Source: SCGC-AAA076-P13 sp965656035
GTDB taxonomy: Bacteria > Pseudomonadota > Gammaproteobacteria > Magnimaribacterales > D2472
Direction: 5' to 3'
Length of the DNA: 5,192 nt
Assembly (NCBI GenBank): GCA_965656035.1
Contig: CBFHIO010000054.1
Span: 1-5,192 of the forward strand
Positions 1-5,192 of this stretch are shown here, piece by piece; the stretch's first letter is position 1; each line of letters starts with the position of its first letter. The translations under genes were made by a program, and so were the position numbers. The notes beneath the pieces are model-generated. The model was not told where the DNA came from. It was given only the letters and a program-made list of their open reading frames with translations, and did no database searches.

Positions 1-320
1 AATACTATTCTTTAGAGGGTGTTACAGGGTTAATGCAAACAATACAAACACTTTCTGACAAAAACCTGACATCCAATAGGGTTTTGGGGATAATAAGGAC
101 AATGGTAGACATGAGAAACAACCTTGCTAAAGAGGTGTCGGATGAGTTGGAAAAACACTTTTCGGGACTGGTTTTTAACACCCTTATACCCAGAAACATA
201 AAACTTGCCGAAGCACCAAGCCATGGCGTTTCTGGTGTTAAATATATGCCAACCTCTTATGGCGCAAAGGCCTATTTGGCTCTTGCTGGAGAGCTTATAA
301 GAAAGGTGGAATATGTCTGA
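1..320 (+). CDS. parA: ParA family chromosome-partitioning ATPase (Soj-like), 3' part only
   Basis: This is the C-terminal end of a ParA/Soj ATPase, which binds the nucleoid and works with ParB to move newly replicated origins apart. The frame is open from base 3 to the TGA at 318-320 and gives 105 residues; bases 1-2 complete a codon begun upstream. The first residues, YYSLEG, are the ParA segment usually written EYYALEG. They are followed by MVDMRNNLAKEVSDEL, which matches the family's M-D-R-N-LA block, and by IPRNIKLAEAPSHG and AKAYLALAGEL near the end, both classic ParA C-terminal signatures. The ATG at base 33 is internal, not the start. The Walker A and B motifs lie upstream and cannot be checked. 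The gene overlaps parB by 8 bases, so the two are surely cotranscribed. The final 'VKYMPTSYGAKAYLALAGEL' stretch is normal for chromosomal ParA. The family is certain; only the N-terminus is unseen. Confidence 0.95.
   Translation, partial: YYSLEGVTGLMQTIQTLSDKNLTSNRVLGIIRTMVDMRNNLAKEVSDELEKHFSGLVFNTLIPRNIKLAEAPSHGVSGVKYMPTSYGAKAYLALAGELIRKVEYV
302..309 (+). promoter_or_regulatory. Ribosome binding site for parB
   Basis: AAAGGTGG lies inside the last codons of parA, with its AAAGG core 6 bases before the parB ATG at 313. The spacing and core fit a Shine-Dalgarno site and support that ATG as the start. Because the site lies within parA, ribosomes finishing parA are well placed to begin parB. 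Confidence 0.75.
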
Positions 321-1152
321 ACAAAACAAAATTTTAAACAAGGGGTTGGATGCTTTGTTGGGTCAAAATACCAACCATAGCCAAAAAAGCATCAAAAATT
401 TGCCTGTTGAAGACATTAACCCAGGAAGATTTCAACCAAGAACAAATTTTGACGAAGAAAAGCTTTTAGAGCTAACAAACTCCATAAAAAACCATGGAGT
501 ACTTTCACCAATTCTTGTTAGAGAGGTGGGCTTAAACAAGTACGAGGTTATAGCAGGAGAGAGAAGGCTAAGGGCTTCAAAAAGCGCTGGGCTTAAAACA
601 ATTCCCACCCTAATCGATCAAAAACAAGACAAAGACGCCCTAGAGTCAGCCTTGATAGAAAACCTTCAAAGAGAGGACCTTAACGCCGTTGAAGAAGCGC
701 GAGGCTATGACAGGTTAAAAAGAGAGTTTGGTTTAACCCAGGATGAGGTTGCTGTGTCAACGGGCAAGGCTAGAAGCACAATTGCAAACTCTTTAAGGTT
801 GCTGTCTTTGCCAGCAAAAGTGTTAGATATGCTTTCTTCTGGGCAGATTGAAAAAGGTCATGCCAAACTTCTGGCATCAATGAGCCCACTAGAAGCAGAG
901 AAAGCAGCAGACAACATCACAAAAAACAAACTTACAGTAAAAGATTTAACAGGAATAACCTCAAAAAAAATTAACAAAAAAAGATCAGTCCAGGCAAAAG
1001 ATAGAGATCTTTTAATTGTTGAAGAGGAGATGTCTGAAAACTTTGGCCACAAGGTTGAAATAGAAGCAAAAAATAAAAAATCAGGCAAGGTTGTTATTAA
1101 TTACAATACCAAAGATGAGCTAGAGTCTATAATTTCTAAATTAAAAACTTAA
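313..1152 (+). CDS. parB: ParB/Spo0J family chromosome-partitioning protein
   Basis: ParB binds parS sites near the origin, spreads as a CTP-dependent clamp and stimulates ParA. The 279-residue product is within the usual chromosomal ParB range. In order it shows an N-terminal LNKGLDALLG (residues 8-17), the ParA-contacting motif usually written GRGLxALL; the ParB N-terminal domain with FQPRTNFD (40-47) and the GERRLRA CTP-binding motif (82-88); ENLQREDLN (116-124); a helix-turn-helix around 140-165 (LTQDEVA...KARSTIANSLRLLSLP); GHAKLLAS (182-189); a lysine-rich linker (about 203-230); and a C-terminal dimerisation segment containing GKVVINYNTKDELESI (258-273). The ATG at 313 is supported by the upstream AAAGGTGG and by the family N-terminus. 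It overlaps parA by 8 bases. No clear terminator follows it, so some read-through into atp is possible. No good parS match was seen in the window. Confidence 0.97.
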   Translation: MSEQNKILNKGLDALLGQNTNHSQKSIKNLPVEDINPGRFQPRTNFDEEKLLELTNSIKNHGVLSPILVREVGLNKYEVIAGERRLRASKSAGLKTIPTLIDQKQDKDALESALIENLQREDLNAVEEARGYDRLKREFGLTQDEVAVSTGKARSTIANSLRLLSLPAKVLDMLSSGQIEKGHAKLLASMSPLEAEKAADNITKNKLTVKDLTGITSKKINKKRSVQAKDRDLLIVEEEMSENFGHKVEIEAKNKKSGKVVINYNTKDELESIISKLKT

Positions 1153-1186
1153 CCGTAAAAAACTTTCAGTTTAAAAGCAAAACAAC

Positions 1187-1215
1187 TTGTTTATAGGACC
1201 ATAAATTTCTATAAT
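1187..1215 (+). promoter_or_regulatory. Predicted sigma70-type promoter of the atp operon
   Basis: Within the 95-base gap between parB and atpI there is a perfect -10 hexamer, TATAAT (1210-1215). Exactly 17 bases upstream sits TTGTTT (1187-1192), which matches the -35 consensus at the three most conserved positions. Transcription would start near 1221-1223, leaving a leader of about 25 bases before the atpI TTG at 1248. The DNA upstream (about 1140-1186) is rich in A-tracts, as in UP elements. An imperfect inverted repeat, TTTAT (1190-1194) and ATAAA (1201-1205), lies between the two boxes; whether any regulator binds it is unknown. This is a sequence-only prediction, but position, spacing and the exact -10 make it a good candidate. 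In an AT-rich genome such matches also occur by chance. Confidence 0.6.
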
Positions 1216-1247
1216 TCGCAGCATTAAATTATACAAAAAACTATCTT

Positions 1248-1589
1248 TTGAGCACGCTTCAAAAAACACTATCCAAGAATAAGCTGATTCTAGCTTTATT
1301 TTTAACCCTTTTAGCTTTTGGGATATACAAAGATATTTTATTTTTAATAGCCGCACCAGCTTATTTAGGTTTAATTTCTGCTTTTTATTACATTGGATCA
1401 AAAATTTCAGACCACACAATTAATATTTTTTATAGCTGGTCTATAAAATGGGCTATTTTTATACTTTCTCTTGTTTTTACAGGATTATATATGGAGGCTG
1501 CCTTTATTCCAGCAATGCTGCTATACGTATTAATCAACTCAACAATTAATCCAACAATGTTCGCACCAAAACAAAAGCTTATAACATAA
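1248..1589 (+). CDS. atpI: ATP synthase accessory membrane protein AtpI (divergent)
   Basis: The 113-residue, very hydrophobic protein has four likely membrane helices at about residues 12-27, 30-49, 66-82 and 84-99, joined by short polar turns. That topology and length, its place directly before atpB, and the ending AAFIPAMLLYVLINSTINP, which resembles the last helix of gammaproteobacterial AtpI, identify it as the AtpI/subunit I family. AtpI is not part of the working enzyme; it is linked to c-ring assembly and stability. Sequence similarity is weak, so the call rests largely on context. The start is uncertain: there is no ATG between parB and the first helix, the frame is open only from 1215, and TTG at 1248 is the best candidate although no Shine-Dalgarno precedes it. 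The stop codon shares its last base with the atpB start (TAATG), which implies translational coupling. The gene is the first of the operon behind the predicted promoter. Confidence 0.8.
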   Translation: MSTLQKTLSKNKLILALFLTLLAFGIYKDILFLIAAPAYLGLISAFYYIGSKISDHTINIFYSWSIKWAIFILSLVFTGLYMEAAFIPAMLLYVLINSTINPTMFAPKQKLIT

Positions 1590-2506
1590 TGGCAAAAGAA
1601 CTCACAACAGATTCATACATAGACCATCACCTTACAAACCTAACGTGTGGTCGTGTTGGTGTGGATGAGAGCGCTGGTATTTATAACTCATTTTGGACCT
1701 GTGATCCTTATATGGTTGATAAGATGGGTTTTTGGGCTTTTCACGTGGATTCTTTGTTTTGGTCGGTCTTGTTAGGCGGGTTATTTATTTTTTTATTCAA
1801 AAAAGGGATGCCAAAAGACACCAACCCTTCCACAGTCCCAACAGGGATGCAAAATTTTGTGGAAATGTGTATAGAGTTTGTCGAAGACAACGTCCAGTCT
1901 TTATTTGGTTCTGTTAAAAACACCCTAATCGCCCCGCTTGCTCTGACCGTTTTTGTTTGGATATTGTTGATGAACTTAATGGACCTTGTTCCAGTAGACT
2001 TCTTGCCTGTCCTTGCTGGCCATATTGCCTATGCAGTTGCTGGTGGAAGTGTTGACTGGATTACAAGCCCAGAATCTTTTTACTTTAAAGTTGTGCCAAC
2101 CACAGACCCAAACATAACGCTTGGAATGGCGTTCGCAGTTTTTATTTTAACCATTTACTACAGCATTACGGTTAAAGGTTTAAAAAACTTTGTTGCTGAG
2201 CTAACCCTACACCCGTTTGGTAAATGGCTAATACCTGTAAACCTTTTTTTAGAAATAGTAAACCTGATAGCCAAACCAATATCTTTGGCTTTAAGGCTTT
2301 TCGGAAATTTGTATGCAGGTGAAATGATCTTCATTTTGATTGCCTTAATGTTGTTTTTTAGTAGTATACCTATAGGCGTTCTGGGTTTTGGCCTGCATTT
2401 GGTTTGGGCCCTTTTTCACATTTTGATTGTGGCATTGCAGGCATTTATTTTTATGGCGTTGACCATCGCATATTTGTCGATGGCACATGAAACAGAGGAG
2501 CACTAG
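1589..2506 (+). CDS. atpB: F1Fo ATP synthase subunit a
   Basis: Subunit a is the membrane stator that forms the two proton half-channels against the c-ring. The 305-residue protein has the N-terminal IDHHLTNL (11-18), membrane helices at about 54-70, 113-131 and 176-196, and two long C-terminal hydrophobic helices at about 213-255 and 263-298. The signature LALRLFGNLYAGE (233-245) contains Arg236, the residue equivalent to E. coli Arg210 that is essential for proton transfer, and Glu245 (E. coli Glu219). FHILIVALQAFIFM holds His277 and Gln284, matching E. coli His245 and Gln252. It is longer than the E. coli protein (271) mainly because of an extended segment before residue 48 and a longer periplasmic loop (about 144-168); Pseudomonas-type proteins also have a longer N-terminal part and the MGFWAFHVD block. 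Two cysteines (20 and 38) lie in the N-terminal segment. There is no Shine-Dalgarno; the ATG overlaps the atpI stop, so translation is probably coupled. Confidence 0.98.
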   Translation: MAKELTTDSYIDHHLTNLTCGRVGVDESAGIYNSFWTCDPYMVDKMGFWAFHVDSLFWSVLLGGLFIFLFKKGMPKDTNPSTVPTGMQNFVEMCIEFVEDNVQSLFGSVKNTLIAPLALTVFVWILLMNLMDLVPVDFLPVLAGHIAYAVAGGSVDWITSPESFYFKVVPTTDPNITLGMAFAVFILTIYYSITVKGLKNFVAELTLHPFGKWLIPVNLFLEIVNLIAKPISLALRLFGNLYAGEMIFILIALMLFFSSIPIGVLGFGLHLVWALFHILIVALQAFIFMALTIAYLSMAHETEEH

Positions 2507-2517
2507 CCCTCTAATTT

Positions 2518-2524
2518 AAAGGAG
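2518..2524 (+). promoter_or_regulatory. Strong ribosome binding site for atpE
   Basis: AAAGGAG sits 6 bases before the atpE ATG, separated by an A-run. It is the best Shine-Dalgarno match in the window. Subunit c is needed in about ten copies per enzyme while a is needed once, and in E. coli atpE has an unusually efficient translation start. The strong site here fits the same need. Confidence 0.85.
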
Positions 2525-2530
2525 AAAAAA

Positions 2531-2752
2531 ATGGAATATAGTATCTTAGCAGCAGGAATTACAATGGGTTTTGCATCAATTGGTGCTGGTATTGGTGTGG
2601 GGCTTTTGGGCAGTAAATTTATTGAAGCAATAGCAAGACAGCCAGAACTAGCTCCATTTCTACAAGGTCGATTCTTTTTGGTTATGGGTTTAACCGATGC
2701 GGTTCCTATGATTGGAGTTGGCTTGGGTATGTACATGTTATTTGCTCTTTAA
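2531..2752 (+). CDS. atpE: F1Fo ATP synthase subunit c (proteolipid)
   Basis: Subunit c forms the rotating proton-carrying ring in the membrane. The 73-residue hairpin has helix 1 (about 4-34) with an uninterrupted GxGxGxG pattern (Gly18, 20, 22, 24), a polar loop RQPE (36-39) that contacts the F1 stalk, and helix 2 (about 47-72). Asp56 in GLTDAVPMIG is the proton-binding carboxylate (E. coli Asp61), and Pro59 corresponds to E. coli Pro64. Position 23 is Val where sodium-binding rings have Gln, and Asp56 is followed by Ala-Val instead of Ser-Thr, so the ring should carry protons. Helix 2 resembles the E. coli type; the protein lacks the C-terminal extension of Pseudomonas c and has a slightly short N-terminus compared with E. 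coli (79). It starts 24 bases after atpB ends, behind a very good ribosome binding site. Confidence 0.98.
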   Translation: MEYSILAAGITMGFASIGAGIGVGLLGSKFIEAIARQPELAPFLQGRFFLVMGLTDAVPMIGVGLGMYMLFAL

Positions 2753-2774
2753 ATAAATTATTGGTTAATAAGAT

Positions 2775-3245
2775 ATGAACATAAACGCAACCTTACTTGC
2801 ACAGGCCGTTGTAATGGTGGTGTTTGTGGCTATATGTTGGAGGTATGTATACCCACCAATATTGGCAACAATGCAAGAAAGAGAAAAAAAGATATCTGAT
2901 GGTCTTGAGGCTGCAAAAAAAGCTGACGATTCCTTGGAAGAAGCAAAACTTGCTTTTGATAAAGAAATAGATAAAGCAAAAGCAGATGCGGCTGAAATTC
3001 TTGAAAAGGCTAACAATAGAGCATCTCAAATAGTTAAAAATGCATCATCTAAAGCTGAAGCTGAGGCTGAGAAGATATTGACTGCTGCGGCAACCAATAT
3101 AGAAAACGAAACCAACAAAGCAAAAGAAGAACTAAGACAGCAAATGTCAGACATTATTATTGAAACAACACAAAAAATTCTAGGTGACGAGGTTTCAAAA
3201 GAGAAACATGAAGCTATTTTAAAGAAGGCTGCTGAGGAATTATAA
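2775..3245 (+). CDS. atpF: F1Fo ATP synthase subunit b
   Basis: Subunit b is the peripheral stalk: a dimer anchored in the membrane that holds the alpha/beta head still while the rotor turns. The 156-residue length equals that of E. coli b. It begins MNINATLLAQA, has one membrane helix (about 5-26) ending in WRYVYPPIL (22-30, compare MKYVWPPL in E. coli), then a long, charged, alanine-rich helical coiled coil (about 33-135) with EREKKISDGLEAAKKA near its start, and a C-terminal delta-binding segment from about 120 (KEELRQQMSD...TTQKILG). A short GCTGAR tandem repeat (3054-3071) codes for the alternating Ala-Glu at residues 94-99. The ATG at 2775 is set by the family N-terminus; no convincing Shine-Dalgarno is visible in the 22-base gap after atpE. 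The stop is 3 bases before the atpH start. Confidence 0.97.
   Translation: MNINATLLAQAVVMVVFVAICWRYVYPPILATMQEREKKISDGLEAAKKADDSLEEAKLAFDKEIDKAKADAAEILEKANNRASQIVKNASSKAEAEAEKILTAAATNIENETNKAKEELRQQMSDIIIETTQKILGDEVSKEKHEAILKKAAEEL
3234..3238 (+). promoter_or_regulatory. Ribosome binding site for atpH, inside the end of atpF
   Basis: GAGGA, within the last codons of atpF, stands 10 bases before the TTG at 3249. No ATG or GTG in the correct frame lies near the expected N-terminus, so this site is the main support for initiation at TTG. The spacing is slightly long but acceptable. Confidence 0.55.
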
Positions 3246-3248
3246 AAG

Positions 3249-3785
3249 TTGATAGAGTTAACCCCACTAGCTAGACCTTATGCAAAGGCATTGTTTGCCT
3301 CAGCGGTTGAGTCTAATACCTTAGACGGCATGGCTAATGAGTTAAACGTTATGGCTGCAGCCTCCAAAGAGGATGGGTTTATAAATACCATTGAGAGCCC
3401 AACTTTATCCAGGCAAGAAATTGTAGATACTTTAGTTAAATTGTTTGATGACAGCATTTCAGAAACATCTAAAACACTCCTTTCAATACTGGCTGAAAAC
3501 AAGCGATTAAATCTTCTCGAGCCTATTTTTTCAATCTATCAAGACTTGCTCGAAAAGCACAAAAAACAAAAATCTGTTGAGGTGTTTGTTGCTTTTGATC
3601 CAAGCAGCTCTTCTAAAAACCATATAGAGGAAAAAATAAAAGCTACCTATGGTAGCGATGCTAATATTTATTTTTCAAAAGACCCAAACATTCTGGGCGG
3701 CCTATCAATAAAGATAGGTGACGAAACTTTAGATCTTTCTATTAGAGGGAAGATTAACAAGCTTATAAACCAATTAAATTTTTAA
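3249..3785 (+). CDS. atpH: F1Fo ATP synthase subunit delta
   Basis: Delta sits on top of F1 and joins the alpha subunits to the b stalk. The product is 178 residues (E. coli 177). The N-terminal helical domain opens with LARPYAKALFASAV (7-20), the conserved family signature, and contains LAENKRLNLL (81-90), which matches the E. coli block MAENGRLNAL. The C-terminal part has DPNILGGLSIKIGDETLDLS (145-164) followed by IRGKINKL (165-172), the family's most conserved end motif. The start is TTG: it places the signature at residue 7 as in other family members, gives the normal length, and lies 3 bases after the atpF stop with GAGGA upstream. Such a start may lower initiation, fitting a subunit needed once per enzyme. 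The stop overlaps the ribosome binding site of atpA. Confidence 0.96.
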   Translation: MIELTPLARPYAKALFASAVESNTLDGMANELNVMAAASKEDGFINTIESPTLSRQEIVDTLVKLFDDSISETSKTLLSILAENKRLNLLEPIFSIYQDLLEKHKKQKSVEVFVAFDPSSSSKNHIEEKIKATYGSDANIYFSKDPNILGGLSIKIGDETLDLSIRGKINKLINQLNF

Positions 3786-3790
3786 GGTGA
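3784..3790 (+). promoter_or_regulatory. Ribosome binding site for atpA
   Basis: AAGGTGA begins within the atpH stop codon and ends 4 bases before the atpA ATG at 3795. The core match is good, and the overlap with the atpH stop suggests coupling between termination and re-initiation. It supports the ATG at 3795, which also gives the expected N-terminus. Confidence 0.75.
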
Positions 3791-3794
3791 AAAC

Positions 3795-5192
3795 ATGAGT
3801 CAATTAAATCCATCAGAAATTTCCAGCGTATTAAAAGAGAAAATCGCGGGTCTTGATCTTTCGGCTGAAAGAAAAAACGAAGGAATCGTGGTTAGCGTCT
3901 CCGACGGTATTGTAAGAATACACGGTATGGGCGATGTTATGTATGGTGAGGTTATTGAGTTTGATAATGGAACAAAAGGAATGGCTTTAAACCTCGAACA
4001 GGATTCGGTTGGAGCTGTTGTGCTTGGAGACTATTTAGAAATTGTAGAAGGACAAAAAGCGGTTTGTACTGGAAGGGTTTTAGAGGTTCCTGTTGGTGAG
4101 GCTCTTCTTGGAAGAGTTGTAAATACCCTGGGAACACCAATTGATGGCAAGGGTGAAATAAAGGCTGAGAAAAATATGCCAGTTGAGGTTGTTGCTCCTG
4201 GTGTTATTGCTCGTCAATCGGTTGACCAACCTGTACAAATTGGATTAAAGGCTGTTGATGCTATGGTGCCAATTGGAAGAGGCCAAAGAGAGCTAATTAT
4301 TGGAGACAGACAAACAGGCAAAACAGCTGTTGCAATCGATGCAATAATCAATCAAAAAGGAACCGGTATTAAATGCATCTACGTTGCCATAGGCCAAAAA
4401 CAATCAACGGTAGCCAATGTTGTAAGAAAGCTTGAGGAATATGGAGCAATGGAGCATACGATTGTAGTCTCAGCTACGGCCGCAGACCCAGCTCCAATGC
4501 AATATCTTTCAGCTTATGCAGGTTGCACAATGGGTGAATACTTTAGAGATAAGGGTGAAGACGCACTAATCGTATATGACGACCTATCAAAACAGGCTGT
4601 AGCTTATAGACAGGTATCACTTCTACTTAAAAGGCCTCCAGGAAGAGAGGCATATCCCGGCGATGTCTTTTACCTTCACTCAAGACTTTTAGAAAGAGCT
4701 GCAAGGGTTAGCGCTGATTATGTTGAACAAGTAACAGGCGGCAAGGTTAAGGGTAAGACGGGGTCTTTAACAGCGTTACCAATTATTGAAACGCTGGCTG
4801 GAGATGTATCAGCGTTTGTTCCAACAAACGTAATTTCCATTACTGATGGACAAATATATCTAGAAACTGAATTATTTAATTCAGGCGTTAGACCAGCGAT
4901 TAATCCAGGGCTTTCGGTTTCTAGGGTTGGCGGCTCTGCACAAACAAAGATTATGAAAAAATTAGCCGGAGGCGTTAGAACAGCACTAGCTCAATATCGT
5001 GAACTAGCAGCATTCTCTCAATTCGCATCCGATCTTGATGATGCTACAAAACAACAGCTTGCAAACGGTAAGGCATTTACTGAATTATTAAAGCAAAAAC
5101 AATACGCTCCAATGAGTGTTGCCCAACAAGCGCTTAGTCTGTTTGCTGCTGACAGAGGATATATGGCAGATGTTGAAGTGGAAAAAATTCTC
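3795..5192 (+). CDS. atpA: F1Fo ATP synthase subunit alpha, 5' part (runs off the window)
   Basis: Alpha alternates with beta in the F1 hexamer; it binds nucleotide at non-catalytic sites and supplies an arginine to the catalytic sites. The frame is open from ATG 3795 to the last base, giving 466 codons without a stop; E. coli alpha has 513, so about 47 residues are missing. It starts MSQLNPSEISSVLKEKI, followed by the beta-barrel domain (about 25-95). The Walker A motif is GDRQTGKT (170-177, Lys176) and a Walker B-like strand is ALIVYDDLSKQA (257-268). RPPGREAYPGDVFYLHSRLL (280-299) is a hallmark of the family. Arg377 in SVSRVGG is the arginine finger (E. coli Arg376). The C-terminal helical domain contains LLKQKQYAPMSVAQQAL (431-447). 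All key residues are intact. Of its 21 Arg codons, 15 are AGA, 4 AGG and 2 CGT. atpG, atpD and atpC would be expected next downstream. Confidence 0.98.
   Translation, partial: MSQLNPSEISSVLKEKIAGLDLSAERKNEGIVVSVSDGIVRIHGMGDVMYGEVIEFDNGTKGMALNLEQDSVGAVVLGDYLEIVEGQKAVCTGRVLEVPVGEALLGRVVNTLGTPIDGKGEIKAEKNMPVEVVAPGVIARQSVDQPVQIGLKAVDAMVPIGRGQRELIIGDRQTGKTAVAIDAIINQKGTGIKCIYVAIGQKQSTVANVVRKLEEYGAMEHTIVVSATAADPAPMQYLSAYAGCTMGEYFRDKGEDALIVYDDLSKQAVAYRQVSLLLKRPPGREAYPGDVFYLHSRLLERAARVSADYVEQVTGGKVKGKTGSLTALPIIETLAGDVSAFVPTNVISITDGQIYLETELFNSGVRPAINPGLSVSRVGGSAQTKIMKKLAGGVRTALAQYRELAAFSQFASDLDDATKQQLANGKAFTELLKQKQYAPMSVAQQALSLFAADRGYMADVEVEKIL

Noticed and set aside
858..1088. Open frame of 76 codons on the minus strand across parB
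   Set aside because: It is the antisense shadow of parB, with no recognisable domain and no ribosome binding site. The other minus-strand frames over parA, atpE, atpF, atpH and atpA were rejected for the same reason.
1157..1175. Possible terminator after parB (AAACT, TTC, AGTTT)
   Set aside because: The stem is only 5 base pairs, almost all A-T, with a 3-base loop and no proper U-tract. It is too weak for an intrinsic terminator.
1171..1419. Minus-strand open frame covering the parB-atpI gap
   Set aside because: It overlaps the well-supported atpI start and the promoter, is of low complexity (Lys/Leu-rich) because of AT-rich DNA, and has no recognisable family.
1737..1752. parS-like site with a CACGTG core inside atpB
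   Set aside because: CACGTG at 1742-1747 preceded by TTT matches one half of the parS consensus, but the other half (GATTC) does not; about 10 of 16 positions agree. It lies in codons for a conserved Phe-His-Val-Asp, so chance and protein constraint explain it.
3054..3071. Three tandem GCTGAR units in atpF
   Set aside because: This is a short in-frame repeat coding for Ala-Glu in the b-subunit coiled coil, where such composition is normal. There is no sign of a longer or variable array.
3192..3207. Inverted repeat GTTTC...GAAAC in atpF, resembling parS arms
   Set aside because: The arms match parS arms, but the spacer is 6 bases (AAAAGA) instead of the 4-base ACGT, so ParB would not be expected to recognise it.

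Overview
The window is ordinary bacterial core-genome DNA: the end of a chromosome-partitioning pair (parA, parB) followed directly by the first six genes of the F1Fo ATP synthase operon (atpI-atpB-atpE-atpF-atpH-atpA). All genes are on the + strand. The 3' end of parA and the first 466 codons of atpA are present; both genes continue outside the window. There is no RNA gene, mobile element, CRISPR array or frameshift, and no stretch above 300 bases lacks a gene. The largest gap is 95 bases, between parB and atpI.

The order parA-parB-atpIBEFHA is the usual one in Gammaproteobacteria. The proteins fit that class: subunit a has the essential Arg and the conserved C-terminal helix, subunit c uses Asp, and b and delta are close to enterobacterial lengths. 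Subunit a carries the longer N-terminal and periplasmic segments typical of non-enteric gammaproteobacteria such as Pseudomonas. The DNA is AT-rich, and arginine is coded mostly by AGA/AGG (19 of 21 Arg codons in the visible atpA). This suggests a low-GC, possibly streamlined gammaproteobacterium. Marine lineages such as SUP05/Thioglobus or SAR86 are plausible, but that is a guess the sequence alone cannot settle.

Layout: parA end (1-320) overlaps parB (313-1152) by 8 bases. The 95-base gap that follows holds a sigma70-type promoter (TTGTTT, 17 bases, TATAAT) that probably drives the atp operon. Next come atpI (1248-1589, TTG start), atpB (1589-2506, sharing one base with atpI), atpE (2531-2752, with the best ribosome binding site), atpF (2775-3245), atpH (3249-3785, TTG start) and atpA (3795 to the edge).

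Subunits a, b and c form the proton-conducting membrane Fo part. Delta and alpha belong to the F1 side: delta holds the b stalk to the top of the alpha/beta head. AtpI is an accessory membrane protein linked to c-ring assembly. ParA and ParB act separately in chromosome segregation and are linked to atp only by position. I found no undescribed system. The items worth a second look are small: the start-codon choices, the promoter, a pair of periplasmic cysteines in subunit a, and the arginine codon bias.
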